DNA of 64,000 bases from Oscillospiraceae bacterium (GTDB lineage Bacteria; Bacillota; Clostridia; Oscillospirales; Oscillospiraceae). The stretch lies in the NCBI GenBank assembly GCA_022846095.1, contig AP025583.1, positions 1,488,001 through 1,552,000 on the forward strand, given 5' to 3'. Below the pieces are notes generated by a model. The model saw only the letters and a list, made by a program, of their open reading frames with translations, made no database searches and was not told where the DNA came from. Within the stretch, counting starts at the first letter, position 1, and every line of letters starts with the position of its first letter. The translations under genes and the position numbers were made by a program. Below are positions 51,184-59,163 of the stretch, piece by piece.

Positions 51184-52830
51184 TCAGGCAATTTCCTGGG
51201 TGTGTAATAGCTGCTCTTTATCCAGCTCCACCTTGCCGATAAACTGGTAGTAGATTTCAATGCGCTGGGTCTGACTGCCGTCCTCGTGCTTTTCCCGCTG
51301 GTAGACCACGATATGGTCGATCAGCTTATTCAGGATACGGGCGTTGAGGGCTTCGATGTCGGTGTATTCCCGGATCAGGCTGGTAAAACGCTCCGCCCGG
51401 TGGTTGGCGTCGCTGATCTCTGCCGCGGCGGTTTCGTACTCCGCCACCACCTGCTCCAGCGCCCGGTACTCCTGCTCGTATCCGGCGGAGAGGGCGGTGA
51501 ACCGCTCGTCGGAGATGGCCCCGGCGGCATTCTGCTCCAACAGCTTCTTGATGATCCCGTCCAGCTTCTCCAGCCGCTTCTTCGCCTTATTCGCCTCCGC
51601 CCGCTGTCCGTTCTGCTCCCGTGCATCACGCTCCAGCTGCGCCGCCGCCAGCATCTCCATGTAGCGGTCGTGGTACCGCTTAGCGAAGTACGCCTGATGC
51701 CGGATGTCATCCAGGACAACGGCGGTGAGCTGGTCCAGGGTGATGTAGTGGCTGGAGCAGTATTCCTTGCCGTGGCGCATATAGTACCAGCATTTGTACT
51801 GCCCGCCGTCGGGCATGGTCTTGCGGTGGACGGCGGAGAAGGAGAGGGCGCTGCCGCAGTCTGAGCAGTAGAGGAGTCCCGCGAACATCTGTGTCTCGCC
51901 GTCCTTTCGCGCCCGCCTGCGGGTGGCCATCTGTTTCTGCACAGTCTCCCACTGCTCCGGCGATACCAGCGCCTCGTGGGTGTCCTCCACGATGATCCAC
52001 TCCTCCCGGGGCTTTTTCACCGGCTTGCCGTGCATGGTCTTGTTGCCCACGCGGCCCTGGGCGCACATCCCCAGGTAGACGGGATTCTGTAAGATCTTCT
52101 GCACGGAGGTGACGTGCCAGCGGGTATCCTTCTCTAATCCACGGCCTTTCAAATAGTCCGGATTTCGCTCCACGGCGTAAGAGTAGGGGTTTGGGAAACC
52201 TTCGCTGTGCAGCGTCCGGGCGATTTTGTTGTACCCCGCGCCGCCCTCCGCCATGTCAAAGATGCGGCGGACCACGGCGGCGGCCTCCTCGTCGACGAGC
52301 AGGTGGTGCTTGTCCGCCGGGTCCTTGATATAGCCGTAGGGGGCCTTGGAACCCAGGTACATCCCCTGCCTGGCGCGGGTGGCTCTGGCGTCCTTCGTCT
52401 TGACGGAAATTCCCCGGGCGTAGTAGTCGTTCATCATGTTCAAAAACGGCACCGTGAGGTTGTAGGCCCCCTGGGCGCTGTCCACGTTGTCGCTGGGGGC
52501 GATGAAGCGGACGTCCTTCTGTACAAAGTATTTGTCCAGGTACATCCCGGCCTCGTAGTAGTTGCGCCCGAAGCGGCTCAGGTCCTTGCAGATCACCGTG
52601 TTGATCCTGCCGCTCTCAATGTCCTCGATTATGTGCTGGAAGCCGGGGCGCTCGAAGTTGGTCCCGGTGCGTCCGTCATCGATATAGTAGTCCACAATGT
52701 GGTAGCTGCGCTGGTTACAGTAGTCGGTGAGCATGGCCTTCTGGGTCTGGATGCTCTCGCTCTCTGTGGCGGTGGCGGCGTCTTCTACGGAAAGCCGGCA
52801 GTAGATGCCGGCGTGTACTGCTGCGTTCAT
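51184..52830 (-). CDS. Large serine recombinase (site-specific integrase)
   Basis: A 548-residue serine recombinase. Resolvase domain: AGIYCRLSVED with catalytic S14, then YIDDGRTGTNFERPGF, ICKDLSRFGRNYYEAGMY. Recombinase domain: SKAPYGYIKDPADKHHLLVDEEAA. Zinc ribbon: FAGLLYCSDCGSALS with a later CWYYMRHGKEYCSSH. A coiled coil and DUF4368-like end close the protein. AAAGGAG precedes the ATG at 52830; the frame is open further upstream. This type mobilises conjugative and integrative elements in Clostridia. It lies beside the tRNA remnant and reads toward it. Confidence 0.93.
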   Translation of the reverse strand: MNAAVHAGIYCRLSVEDAATATESESIQTQKAMLTDYCNQRSYHIVDYYIDDGRTGTNFERPGFQHIIEDIESGRINTVICKDLSRFGRNYYEAGMYLDKYFVQKDVRFIAPSDNVDSAQGAYNLTVPFLNMMNDYYARGISVKTKDARATRARQGMYLGSKAPYGYIKDPADKHHLLVDEEAAAVVRRIFDMAEGGAGYNKIARTLHSEGFPNPYSYAVERNPDYLKGRGLEKDTRWHVTSVQKILQNPVYLGMCAQGRVGNKTMHGKPVKKPREEWIIVEDTHEALVSPEQWETVQKQMATRRRARKDGETQMFAGLLYCSDCGSALSFSAVHRKTMPDGGQYKCWYYMRHGKEYCSSHYITLDQLTAVVLDDIRHQAYFAKRYHDRYMEMLAAAQLERDAREQNGQRAEANKAKKRLEKLDGIIKKLLEQNAAGAISDERFTALSAGYEQEYRALEQVVAEYETAAAEISDANHRAERFTSLIREYTDIEALNARILNKLIDHIVVYQREKHEDGSQTQRIEIYYQFIGKVELDKEQLLHTQEIA

Positions 52831-52938
52831 GTTGCTCCTTTCCCGGAGTCGACTGCGCCTGCGGCGCCGCCCGGTTCGCAATAGCAACCTGTCCGACACC
52901 ACATATACCACACTCCGCCGCCAATAGCTACTAAAAAA

Positions 52939-53121
52939 TCAGCGGCCCGCAGCATTGATTTCCTCCTCCTCGCCGTCCAAAATGTCCTCCAACATCAGCG
53001 CGCCCAGCCTGCGCTCGATGCCCTCCCAGCCGCAGTAGTGGCTGGCCACTTGAAAATTGATCTTGCCCACACGGACCACACGTTCGGAAAAATGGATCGG
53101 GAATATGGCGTCCATGTTCAT
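52939..53121 (-). CDS. Small transposon-type protein (TnpW-like)
   Basis: A 60-residue acidic protein just upstream of the recombinase: ERVVRVGKINFQVASHYCGW and LMLEDILDGEEEE. Small proteins with an IGxxxYxVxxHF-like strand pattern (TnpW) commonly accompany serine recombinases in Clostridia, but the match is weak. The start at 53121 is uncertain, because the reading frame is open to 53220 and the ribosome binding site is poor. Confidence 0.45.
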   Translation of the reverse strand: MNMDAIFPIHFSERVVRVGKINFQVASHYCGWEGIERRLGALMLEDILDGEEEEINAAGR

Positions 53122-53314
53122 TTTGACCAGGCATCCTTCCAACGCTCCACCACAACGCCCCTGCGTTGCCCGTCTGTGCTGCGGAGGGGCCCGCCCTGCC
53201 TGCCTCAGAAAAGCCCACACAGGGCCGCACGGGCGGCAGCGCGGGGGCTGTGCTTCCGCCGTCCTGTTTGTTTCTTCTCTGTATTAACTTCTTCGTTATT
53301 CTTCTTGTTTTATC

Positions 53315-53632
53315 CTATCGCTCTGTGACAAGGGGAGGGGCGTCAGGCTCCAGAGGGAGCAGCTCGTAGAAGTTGTTGCGCTGGCGGCCGTCTCCAAAGT
53401 TGTGGCTCACCCGGATCAGCGCCTTGCCCTCCAGTTCCTTGACGGCCCGCCCCATGGAGCTGCCGGAAATCCCGCACGCTTTGGAGATGGTCCGGCGACT
53501 GGGATAGCACCCGTTTTGCCTGTTGTCGCAGCGGAGCAGGTAACAGTACACGCAGAACGCGATCGGCGTCAGCCCGCGGTCAAAGATCCCGTTGTCCACC
53601 ATGAAAAAGTTCCCTCGCGCTGTCCTGCCCAT
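53315..53632 (-). CDS. Helix-turn-helix protein of mobile elements
   Basis: A 105-residue winged helix protein: GNFFMVDNGIFDRGLTPIAFCVYCYLLR followed in a second stretch by YPSRRTISKACGISGSSMGRAVKELEGKALI. This is the pattern of HTH_36-type proteins, related to plasmid or conjugative-element replication regulators. The ATG at 53632 follows GGGGTG; a GTG at 53641 is possible. A TTTACA-N17-TACACT promoter lies upstream. With the recombinase it forms the mobile module of the island. Confidence 0.75.
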   Translation of the reverse strand: MGRTARGNFFMVDNGIFDRGLTPIAFCVYCYLLRCDNRQNGCYPSRRTISKACGISGSSMGRAVKELEGKALIRVSHNFGDGRQRNNFYELLPLEPDAPPLVTER

Positions 53633-53667
53633 CGTCCACACCCCGCTGCAACCTTTTTTCTGCCGTG

Positions 53668-53696
53668 AGTGTAGCGGAATGCTTGCCCTTTGTAAA
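53668..53696 (-). promoter_or_regulatory. Promoter of the helix-turn-helix gene
   Basis: Minus strand: TTTACA (53696-53691), 17 nt, TACACT (53673-53668). Confidence 0.6.
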
Positions 53697-53776
53697 TAGA
53701 AGTTGTAGAATTAAATTATCATTCTCTATTTCGCAAATACCAACTTCGATTTTCCAATAAACAGGAGAAAGATTTT

Positions 53777-54901
53777 ATGTACGCCGTGGACGTTTTCTTT
53801 TATGACGGAACCGTGTATCTCAACAGGCGGCAGAGCCTGCGGAGCAACGAGCTTTTGACCCGGCTCCTGAACATGGACTTCGGCTGGGCGGCTGGCCTCG
53901 CCAGGGAGCTGAATCAGCTCGCACATTCTCTGCGTCTGGAAAGCGATATGCGGCAGGACGATATTGAGGAATATGACTGGAGAGCCAGCCGCGCCCAGCA
54001 GCTGATCCGCCGGCTGGACGGAGTTGCGGGACAGTTGGACCTCTACCAAAAGTCAGTGAACGCAGAATTTCTCTATACCGATAAACTGTTTGACTGCCTC
54101 AACCAAATCGAATGGCTCTGGCGGGAGGACGATTGCGATGGGGAGGAGCTCCCCGGCGCGATGCGCCGGACCGTGTTCACGCCGAGCCTGGACCATGAGG
54201 TGGACGATCCCGGAATGCTGGATTCCCTGTCCGAGGTGAACCGCTCTTTGGATACGCTGTTCCGCAGCTGCCTCACGTTCGCCCGGAACCTCCAGCTGGT
54301 GGAGAGCGTCTACCGGCCTTTGGTGGAGGAGTACATCAACCGGGGTCGGCGGTTCCCGGGCGCCCAGGGGATCGCCAGGGCCTATGCGGATTTTCTCTCT
54401 GACCACGGCAGGGGCATGACCGCTGGGTCACTGTTTGGGAACAGCGCCGCCCGGATGACGTATGAGGTGCTGACCGATGGCGCGGGCTGTCCGCTTCTGT
54501 GCGAGGCCTACCGTTTCGACACGCTGGGGGCGTTCCTCTACCAGGATTTCTTTCACGGCCTCGCGCACCGCGCCTTTCCCAACCGCTGTAAAAACTGCGG
54601 GCGCTTTTTCCTGCTGGCGGGCGGAACGTATACGGACTACTGCGACAGGCCGCTGGCCGGGGACGGAGCAAAGACCTGCCGGGACGTCGGCTCCCGGAAA
54701 AAGTACGACGAGAAGTGCCGCACCGACCCGGTCTGGCTGGCCTACAACCGGGCCTACAAGGCCCACTACGCCCGGTACATGAAAAAGAAAATGACCACCG
54801 CCCAGTTCGCGCAGTGGTCAAGGGATGCGGCGGAGCTGAGGAGGAGGGCCGAACAGGGGGGTATTGACTTGGAGGATTACAGGCGGGATTTGAAGCTGTG
54901 A
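53777..54901 (+). CDS. DUF6076-like protein with C-terminal zinc-finger motif
   Basis: A 374-residue protein without transmembrane helix. The N-terminal 230 residues are helical and unassigned. The C-terminal part has FPNRCKNCGRFFLLAGG, TDYCDRP and KTCRDVGSRKKY, a Cys4-type zinc site similar to CGNR/DUF6076 proteins, followed by basic helices (AYKAHYARYMKKKM). It is found on many clostridial mobile elements; function unknown. AGGAGAAAG precedes the ATG. It is divergent from the helix-turn-helix gene. Confidence 0.7.
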   Translation: MYAVDVFFYDGTVYLNRRQSLRSNELLTRLLNMDFGWAAGLARELNQLAHSLRLESDMRQDDIEEYDWRASRAQQLIRRLDGVAGQLDLYQKSVNAEFLYTDKLFDCLNQIEWLWREDDCDGEELPGAMRRTVFTPSLDHEVDDPGMLDSLSEVNRSLDTLFRSCLTFARNLQLVESVYRPLVEEYINRGRRFPGAQGIARAYADFLSDHGRGMTAGSLFGNSAARMTYEVLTDGAGCPLLCEAYRFDTLGAFLYQDFFHGLAHRAFPNRCKNCGRFFLLAGGTYTDYCDRPLAGDGAKTCRDVGSRKKYDEKCRTDPVWLAYNRAYKAHYARYMKKKMTTAQFAQWSRDAAELRRRAEQGGIDLEDYRRDLKL

Positions 54902-55105
54902 AGTCGCTGTGACCACCCGGCGCGCCACCCGGCAGCGGATCACCGCACCGTATGAGCGGACGTACACCTCGGCCACCCGCACCCTTTGAACTATTATTTC
55001 AGTCTGTTTTATGGATGAAGTATTTGTGCATTTTTAATTCGCGCTCCTCTTGCGCCGACCCCCAAAAAGTGCTACGATTCATTTGCAGAAAACAAATTTT
55101 TACAG

Positions 55106-55131
55106 GACCCGTCCGCAAGACGGGTCTTCTT
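55106..55131 (+). terminator. Terminator or attenuator before the AraC gene
   Basis: GACCCGTC stem with loop CGCAA, followed by TTCTTTT, 70 nt upstream of the AraC start. Either it closes the DUF6076 unit or it acts as a leader attenuator. Confidence 0.6.
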
Positions 55132-55140
55132 TTCCAGGGA

Positions 55141-55158
55141 GGTTAGCAGTATCTAACC
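55141..55158. promoter_or_regulatory. GTTAGC-N4-TCTAAC operator before the AraC gene
   Basis: GGTTAG and CTAACC surround CAGTAT. The same GTTAGC-N4-TCTAAC pattern occurs at 56306-56321 before the transporter operon. Confidence 0.55.
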
Positions 55159-55199
55159 GAGAAAATCTTACCCACGCATTAAAAAGAGAGGAGCCTGCC

Positions 55200-56168
55200 A
55201 TGTACGCCACAAGGGAAGAACAGCTGCTCTACGGCAGCCAGGTGGAGATCGTAAAGAGGGGGGAGGACTGCACCGTGTACCGCCTTTCGGGTGAAAGCGG
55301 CGATGTGGTCATGACCAGCTATGCGGTGTTCCCCGGCATCCGGCTGATCTATAACGACGTCCACGCCCCCCGTTGCGCCACCGACGTATCCCTCCCGCTG
55401 GGCAAGGTGATCGAGATCGAGCACTGCCGGGAGGGGCGGGTGGAGTGTGAGATCGACGGCGGGTTTCTGTACCTCGCCCCCGGCGACATTGCCATCCATG
55501 GGAAGAACGACGTGAACCGGGAGACAATTTTCCCCCTGAGCCATTACCACGGCATCACGGTACTGCTGGATGTGGAGCAGGCGCCCCGGTGTCTCTCCTG
55601 CATCTTGGAGGGGGTGGATGTGCGCCCCGAGGCGCTAATCGAAAAGTTCTGTACCTCTCCCAGCTTTTATGTGCTGCGAAGCTCGCCCTCTCTGGAGCAC
55701 ATCTTTTCAGAGCTGTACACCGTGCCGGAGCGCATTCGGACGGGATACTTCAAGGTCAAGCTGATGGAACTGCTGCTCTTTCTAAGCGAGTTTACCCCCT
55801 CGGACGTTCAGACCGGGCGGGGCTACTCGGCGTCCCAGGTGCGGTTGGCCAAGCAGGTGAGCGCTTGCCTTCTCCGGCATCTGGACCGCCACCTCACCAT
55901 TTCCCAGCTGTCCGAACGGTTCGGCGTGTCGGAGACCCAACTGAAAACCAGCTTCCACGGCGTGTACGGCGTCTCTATCTACACCTACGCCCGCACGCAA
56001 AAGATGCTCTCCGCCGCCCGTATGCTCCGGGAAACCGGGCTGCGGGTGCTGGAGATCGCCATGTGCCACGGGTATGACAACGGCAGCAAATTTGCCAAGG
56101 CTTTCCGGGACGTGCTGGGCGTGTCGCCCAACGAATACCGGCGCGGGAAGCGGGAGCCCGAGCGGTAA
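55200..56168 (+). CDS. AraC-family regulator of the ECF/ABC uptake operon
   Basis: A 322-residue protein. The N-terminal sensing part includes SLPLGKVIEIEHCREGRVEC and LYLAPGDIAIHGKNDV. The C-terminal AraC DNA-binding domain spans about 220-320: LRHLDRHLTISQLSERFGVSETQLKTSF in parts, VLEIAMCHGYDNGSKFAKAF and GVSPNEYRRGK. This layout resembles PchR/YbtA regulators of siderophore systems. AGAGAGGAG precedes the ATG at 55200. A terminator separates it from the transporter genes, which share the same operator motif. Confidence 0.88.
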   Translation: MYATREEQLLYGSQVEIVKRGEDCTVYRLSGESGDVVMTSYAVFPGIRLIYNDVHAPRCATDVSLPLGKVIEIEHCREGRVECEIDGGFLYLAPGDIAIHGKNDVNRETIFPLSHYHGITVLLDVEQAPRCLSCILEGVDVRPEALIEKFCTSPSFYVLRSSPSLEHIFSELYTVPERIRTGYFKVKLMELLLFLSEFTPSDVQTGRGYSASQVRLAKQVSACLLRHLDRHLTISQLSERFGVSETQLKTSFHGVYGVSIYTYARTQKMLSAARMLRETGLRVLEIAMCHGYDNGSKFAKAFRDVLGVSPNEYRRGKREPER

Positions 56169-56207
56169 ACGTGAAAAGCCGGATTTTTTGGTGTCCGCCG
56201 CCCATTT

Positions 56208-56250
56208 GGAGCCTTCTCCACCGAAACGGAGTGGAGAAGGCTCCCTTTTT
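56208..56250 (+). terminator. Terminator of the AraC gene
   Basis: A 14-bp stem GGAGCCTTCTCCAC with a 9-nt loop, then CTTTTT. Confidence 0.9.
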
Positions 56251-56304
56251 GCGGTAACATGGGAAAGAATTTGAGCGCCGGGCGGCGTTTCTTTTTTGAA
56301 TTGC

Positions 56305-56322
56305 AGTTAGCTCCGTCTAACT
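56305..56322. promoter_or_regulatory. GTTAGC-N4-TCTAAC operator before the transporter operon
   Basis: AGTTAG and CTAACT surround CTCCGT, 35 nt upstream of the S-component start. The site is shared with the AraC promoter region. Confidence 0.55.
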
Positions 56323-56356
56323 TCAAAACGTCCGGTGAATATTTGGGAGGTACAAG

Positions 56357-56938
56357 ATGAAACAAGAAAAACTCAAGGGGAAAGACCTGATCAACGTGGG
56401 TATCTTCACAGCCATCTATTTTGTGATCGTGTTTGCTGTGGCGATGCTGGGGTACATCCCCATTTTCATGGCGCTGCTGTGTGTGCTGGTGCCGGTCATC
56501 GGTGGGGTGCCGTTCATGCTGTTTCTGACCAAGGTGAAGAAGTTCGGCATGATCTGGATCATGAGCCTGCTGATGGGACTTTTGATGCTGCTGACCGGCA
56601 TGGGGTATTACGCCCTGCTGGTGGGGCTGGTGTCCGGACTGCTGGCGGAGCTGTGCTACAAAAGCGGCGGCTACCGCAGCGGCGGCAAGGCCGTTCTGAC
56701 CAGCGGCATCTTCAGCATCTGGGTCTGGGGCAACTACATTCCCCTCTTTACCAACGTCGAGCAGTATTTCTCCACCCGGCAGGAGTTCGGCCAGGCGTAC
56801 ATTGACGCCTTGACCGCGCTGATGCCCATGTGGATGTGCCCGGCCCTGCTGGTCGCCTCCTTTGTCAGCGGCCTGATCGGCGGCCTGGTGGGCAGGGCGC
56901 TGCTGAAAAAACATTTCGTCAAGGCGGGGATTGCCTGA
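56357..56938 (+). CDS. ECF-type S component (MptE/Trep_Strep-like)
   Basis: A 193-residue membrane protein with about six helices: LINVGIFTAIYFVIVFAVAM, FMALLCVLVPVIGGVPFMLF, IWIMSLLMGLLMLLTGMGYY and a last helix before KKHFVKAGIA. It resembles the Trep_Strep family (TIGR02185) of substrate-binding subunits. It captures the substrate for the energy-coupling module encoded next. TTGGGAGG precedes the ATG. Its stop overlaps the next start (TGATG). Substrate unknown; the context suggests a metal chelate. Confidence 0.8.
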   Translation: MKQEKLKGKDLINVGIFTAIYFVIVFAVAMLGYIPIFMALLCVLVPVIGGVPFMLFLTKVKKFGMIWIMSLLMGLLMLLTGMGYYALLVGLVSGLLAELCYKSGGYRSGGKAVLTSGIFSIWVWGNYIPLFTNVEQYFSTRQEFGQAYIDALTALMPMWMCPALLVASFVSGLIGGLVGRALLKKHFVKAGIA

Positions 56939-57675
56939 TGACACGGGGAATCCTTTCGGCCGGCGGGGCGCGGCGGGGCCTGGTGCTGGACCCCCGCACG
57001 AAGCTGCTGCTGCTGGTGACCATGGCGGTATTCGTCCTGGGCGGAGCGGGATTCTCGGAGCTGGCCGTTCTGCCCTATGTGCTCAGCGCCCTGCCCCTGG
57101 TCCTCCTGCTTTCGGCCCGTCGGTACCGCCCGGCCCTGGTTTATGCCGCGGTCTATCTGGCGGCGGAGGGGGCCTTCCGCCTGGGGGGGCCTCTGCTCAC
57201 TGGGCCCGCCTACTTCATCCTGCTGGGAACGCGGGGCATCCTGACCCGGTTTCTTCCCAGCCTGATGATGGGGGCCTATGTGGTGTCCACCACCACGGTG
57301 AGCGAGTTTACCGCCGCCATGCTGCGCCTGCGGCTGAGCGAGGCCATCATCATCCCCATGTCGGTGATGTTCCGCTTTTTCCCCACTGTGGCCGACGAAT
57401 TCTCCTCCATCAACGCCGCCATGCGGATGCGGGGGATCGCTCTCGGCGGAGGCCGCGCGGGGAAGATGCTGGAATACCGGATGATCCCCCTGATGACCTG
57501 CTCGGTGAAGATTGGTGAGGAGCTGTCCGCCGCCGCGCTGACCCGCGGCCTGGGCGGGACGGTGCGGCGCACCAACGTCTGTGAGATCGGCTTTCACAGG
57601 CAGGACGCCGTGGCGGCGGTGCTGTGCGCCCTGCCCTTTGGTGCGCTGGCGCTGTGCGCCGCGGGTGTTTGGTGA
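56938..57675 (+). CDS. ECF transporter T component (CbiQ-like)
   Basis: A 245-residue membrane protein. N-terminal LDPRTKLLLLVTMAVFVLGG is the typical CbiQ/EcfT opening; the coupling helices carry the Ala-Arg-Gly-like signatures AAMRMRGIALGG and AALTRGLGG. It links the S component to the ATPases. ATG overlaps the S gene stop. Confidence 0.9.
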   Translation: MTRGILSAGGARRGLVLDPRTKLLLLVTMAVFVLGGAGFSELAVLPYVLSALPLVLLLSARRYRPALVYAAVYLAAEGAFRLGGPLLTGPAYFILLGTRGILTRFLPSLMMGAYVVSTTTVSEFTAAMLRLRLSEAIIIPMSVMFRFFPTVADEFSSINAAMRMRGIALGGGRAGKMLEYRMIPLMTCSVKIGEELSAAALTRGLGGTVRRTNVCEIGFHRQDAVAAVLCALPFGALALCAAGVW

Positions 57676-57684
57676 GGTGGCGGC

Positions 57685-59163
57685 ATGATCGAGCTGAAGC
57701 ACATCCGCTTTCAATATGAAAACAGCGCGGCCGGGACGCTGGATGACCTGTCCCTCACCATCCCCCGCGGTCAGTGCGTGCTGCTGTGCGGAGAGTCCGG
57801 CTGCGGGAAGACCACCCTCACCCGGCTCCTCAACGGCCTGATCCCCCATTTTTATGAGGGGGCCCTCACCGGGCAGGTGCTGGTGAACGGCATGGAGGTC
57901 TCCCAGGCGGAGCTGTACGAGACGGCCCGCCAAGTAGGCAGCGTCTTTCAAAACCCCCGCAGTCAGTTCTTCTGTGTGGACGCCACCAGTGAGCTGGCCT
58001 TTGGCTGTGAGAACCTGGGGATGCCGGAGCAGGAGATCCGGCGCCGTATGGCCCGGGCGGCGGAGGAATTTCATATGGAGGACCTGCTGGGGCGGAGCAT
58101 CTTCGAGCTCTCCGGCGGCGAAAAGCAAAAGGTGGCCTGCGCCGGCGTCTCCGCCATGGAGCCGGAGGTCTTTGTGCTGGATGAACCCACCTCCAACCTG
58201 GATATGGACGCCATCCAGACGCTGCGGCAGGTCCTGCGCCTGTGGAAGGCCCAGGGAAAGGCCATCGTCATCGCGGAGCACCGGCTCTCCTGGCTGCGGG
58301 ACCTCTGCGACCGGGCCGTCTACCTGCGCCAGGGTAAGGTGGAGCTGGATATGCCCATCGAGGACCTGTTTGCCCTCCCCCGGGAGCAGACGGCCCGGCT
58401 GGGCCTGCGGAGCCTGACGGCGGCGGAGCCGGAATTTCCGCTGGAAGAGAGGTTCCCGGAGGTCATGGAACTGCAGGGATTCTGCTTCTCGTACCAGGGG
58501 CGGGCGGCTTTGCAGATCCCCGCCCTCACCCTGCCCGTGGGGGCCGTGGTGGCGGTCGTCGGGCACAACGGCGCGGGAAAGTCCACCCTCGCCCGCTGCA
58601 TGTGCGGGCTGGAGCGGCGCTTCCGGGGCACGGTTGCCATACGGGGCCGGACGCTGGGCCGGCGGCAGCTTCTCAAGGCCTGTTATATGGTCATGCAGGA
58701 CGTCAACCACCAGCTCTTCTGCGAGACGGTGGAGGAGGAGGCCCGGCTGGGCATGGAGGCTGAGCGCGCACCGGAGCTGCCCGCCGTGTTGGAGGGCCTG
58801 GATCTCTCCATGGTCCTCGACCGCCATCCCATGTCCCTCTCCGGCGGGCAGAAGCAGCGGGTGGCCATCGCCTCGGCGCTGCTGGCGGGCAAGGATATCC
58901 TGTTCTTTGACGAGCCCACCAGCGGCCTGGATTTTCGCCACATGAAGCAGGCGGCGGCGCTGCTCTCCTCTTTGCGGGGGCAAAAGACCACCCTCGTCAT
59001 CACCCACGACCCGGAGCTGATCGCCCGCTGCTGTACCCATGTGCTCCGCCTGGAGCAGGGACGTGCGGCGGAGTTTTACCCGCTGACGGCGGAGCACAGC
59101 GGGAAGTTTCAAACCTTTTTCCAGCTTCAAAACGATCCGCATCAGGAGGTGTGTTCTCATTGA
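57685..59163 (+). CDS. ECF-type ATPase, two fused ABC domains
   Basis: A 492-residue protein with two ABC cassettes: Walker A GESGCGKTT near 34 and GHNGAGKST near 294; Q loops FQNPRSQFF and MQDVNHQLF; signature LSGGEKQKVA and LSGGQKQRVA; Walker B VFVLDEPTSNLD and ILFFDEPTSGLD. The fusion replaces the usual EcfA1/EcfA2 pair. It energises the ECF module. The next gene begins inside its last codons. Confidence 0.92.
   Translation: MIELKHIRFQYENSAAGTLDDLSLTIPRGQCVLLCGESGCGKTTLTRLLNGLIPHFYEGALTGQVLVNGMEVSQAELYETARQVGSVFQNPRSQFFCVDATSELAFGCENLGMPEQEIRRRMARAAEEFHMEDLLGRSIFELSGGEKQKVACAGVSAMEPEVFVLDEPTSNLDMDAIQTLRQVLRLWKAQGKAIVIAEHRLSWLRDLCDRAVYLRQGKVELDMPIEDLFALPREQTARLGLRSLTAAEPEFPLEERFPEVMELQGFCFSYQGRAALQIPALTLPVGAVVAVVGHNGAGKSTLARCMCGLERRFRGTVAIRGRTLGRRQLLKACYMVMQDVNHQLFCETVEEEARLGMEAERAPELPAVLEGLDLSMVLDRHPMSLSGGQKQRVAIASALLAGKDILFFDEPTSGLDFRHMKQAAALLSSLRGQKTTLVITHDPELIARCCTHVLRLEQGRAAEFYPLTAEHSGKFQTFFQLQNDPHQEVCSH

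Noticed and set aside
52931-53230. An alternative 99-codon frame (starting MRPCVGFSEAG) upstream of the recombinase.
   Set aside because: No family features and no ribosome binding site; the overlapping TnpW-like frame has a more protein-like composition, though it is itself only moderately supported.
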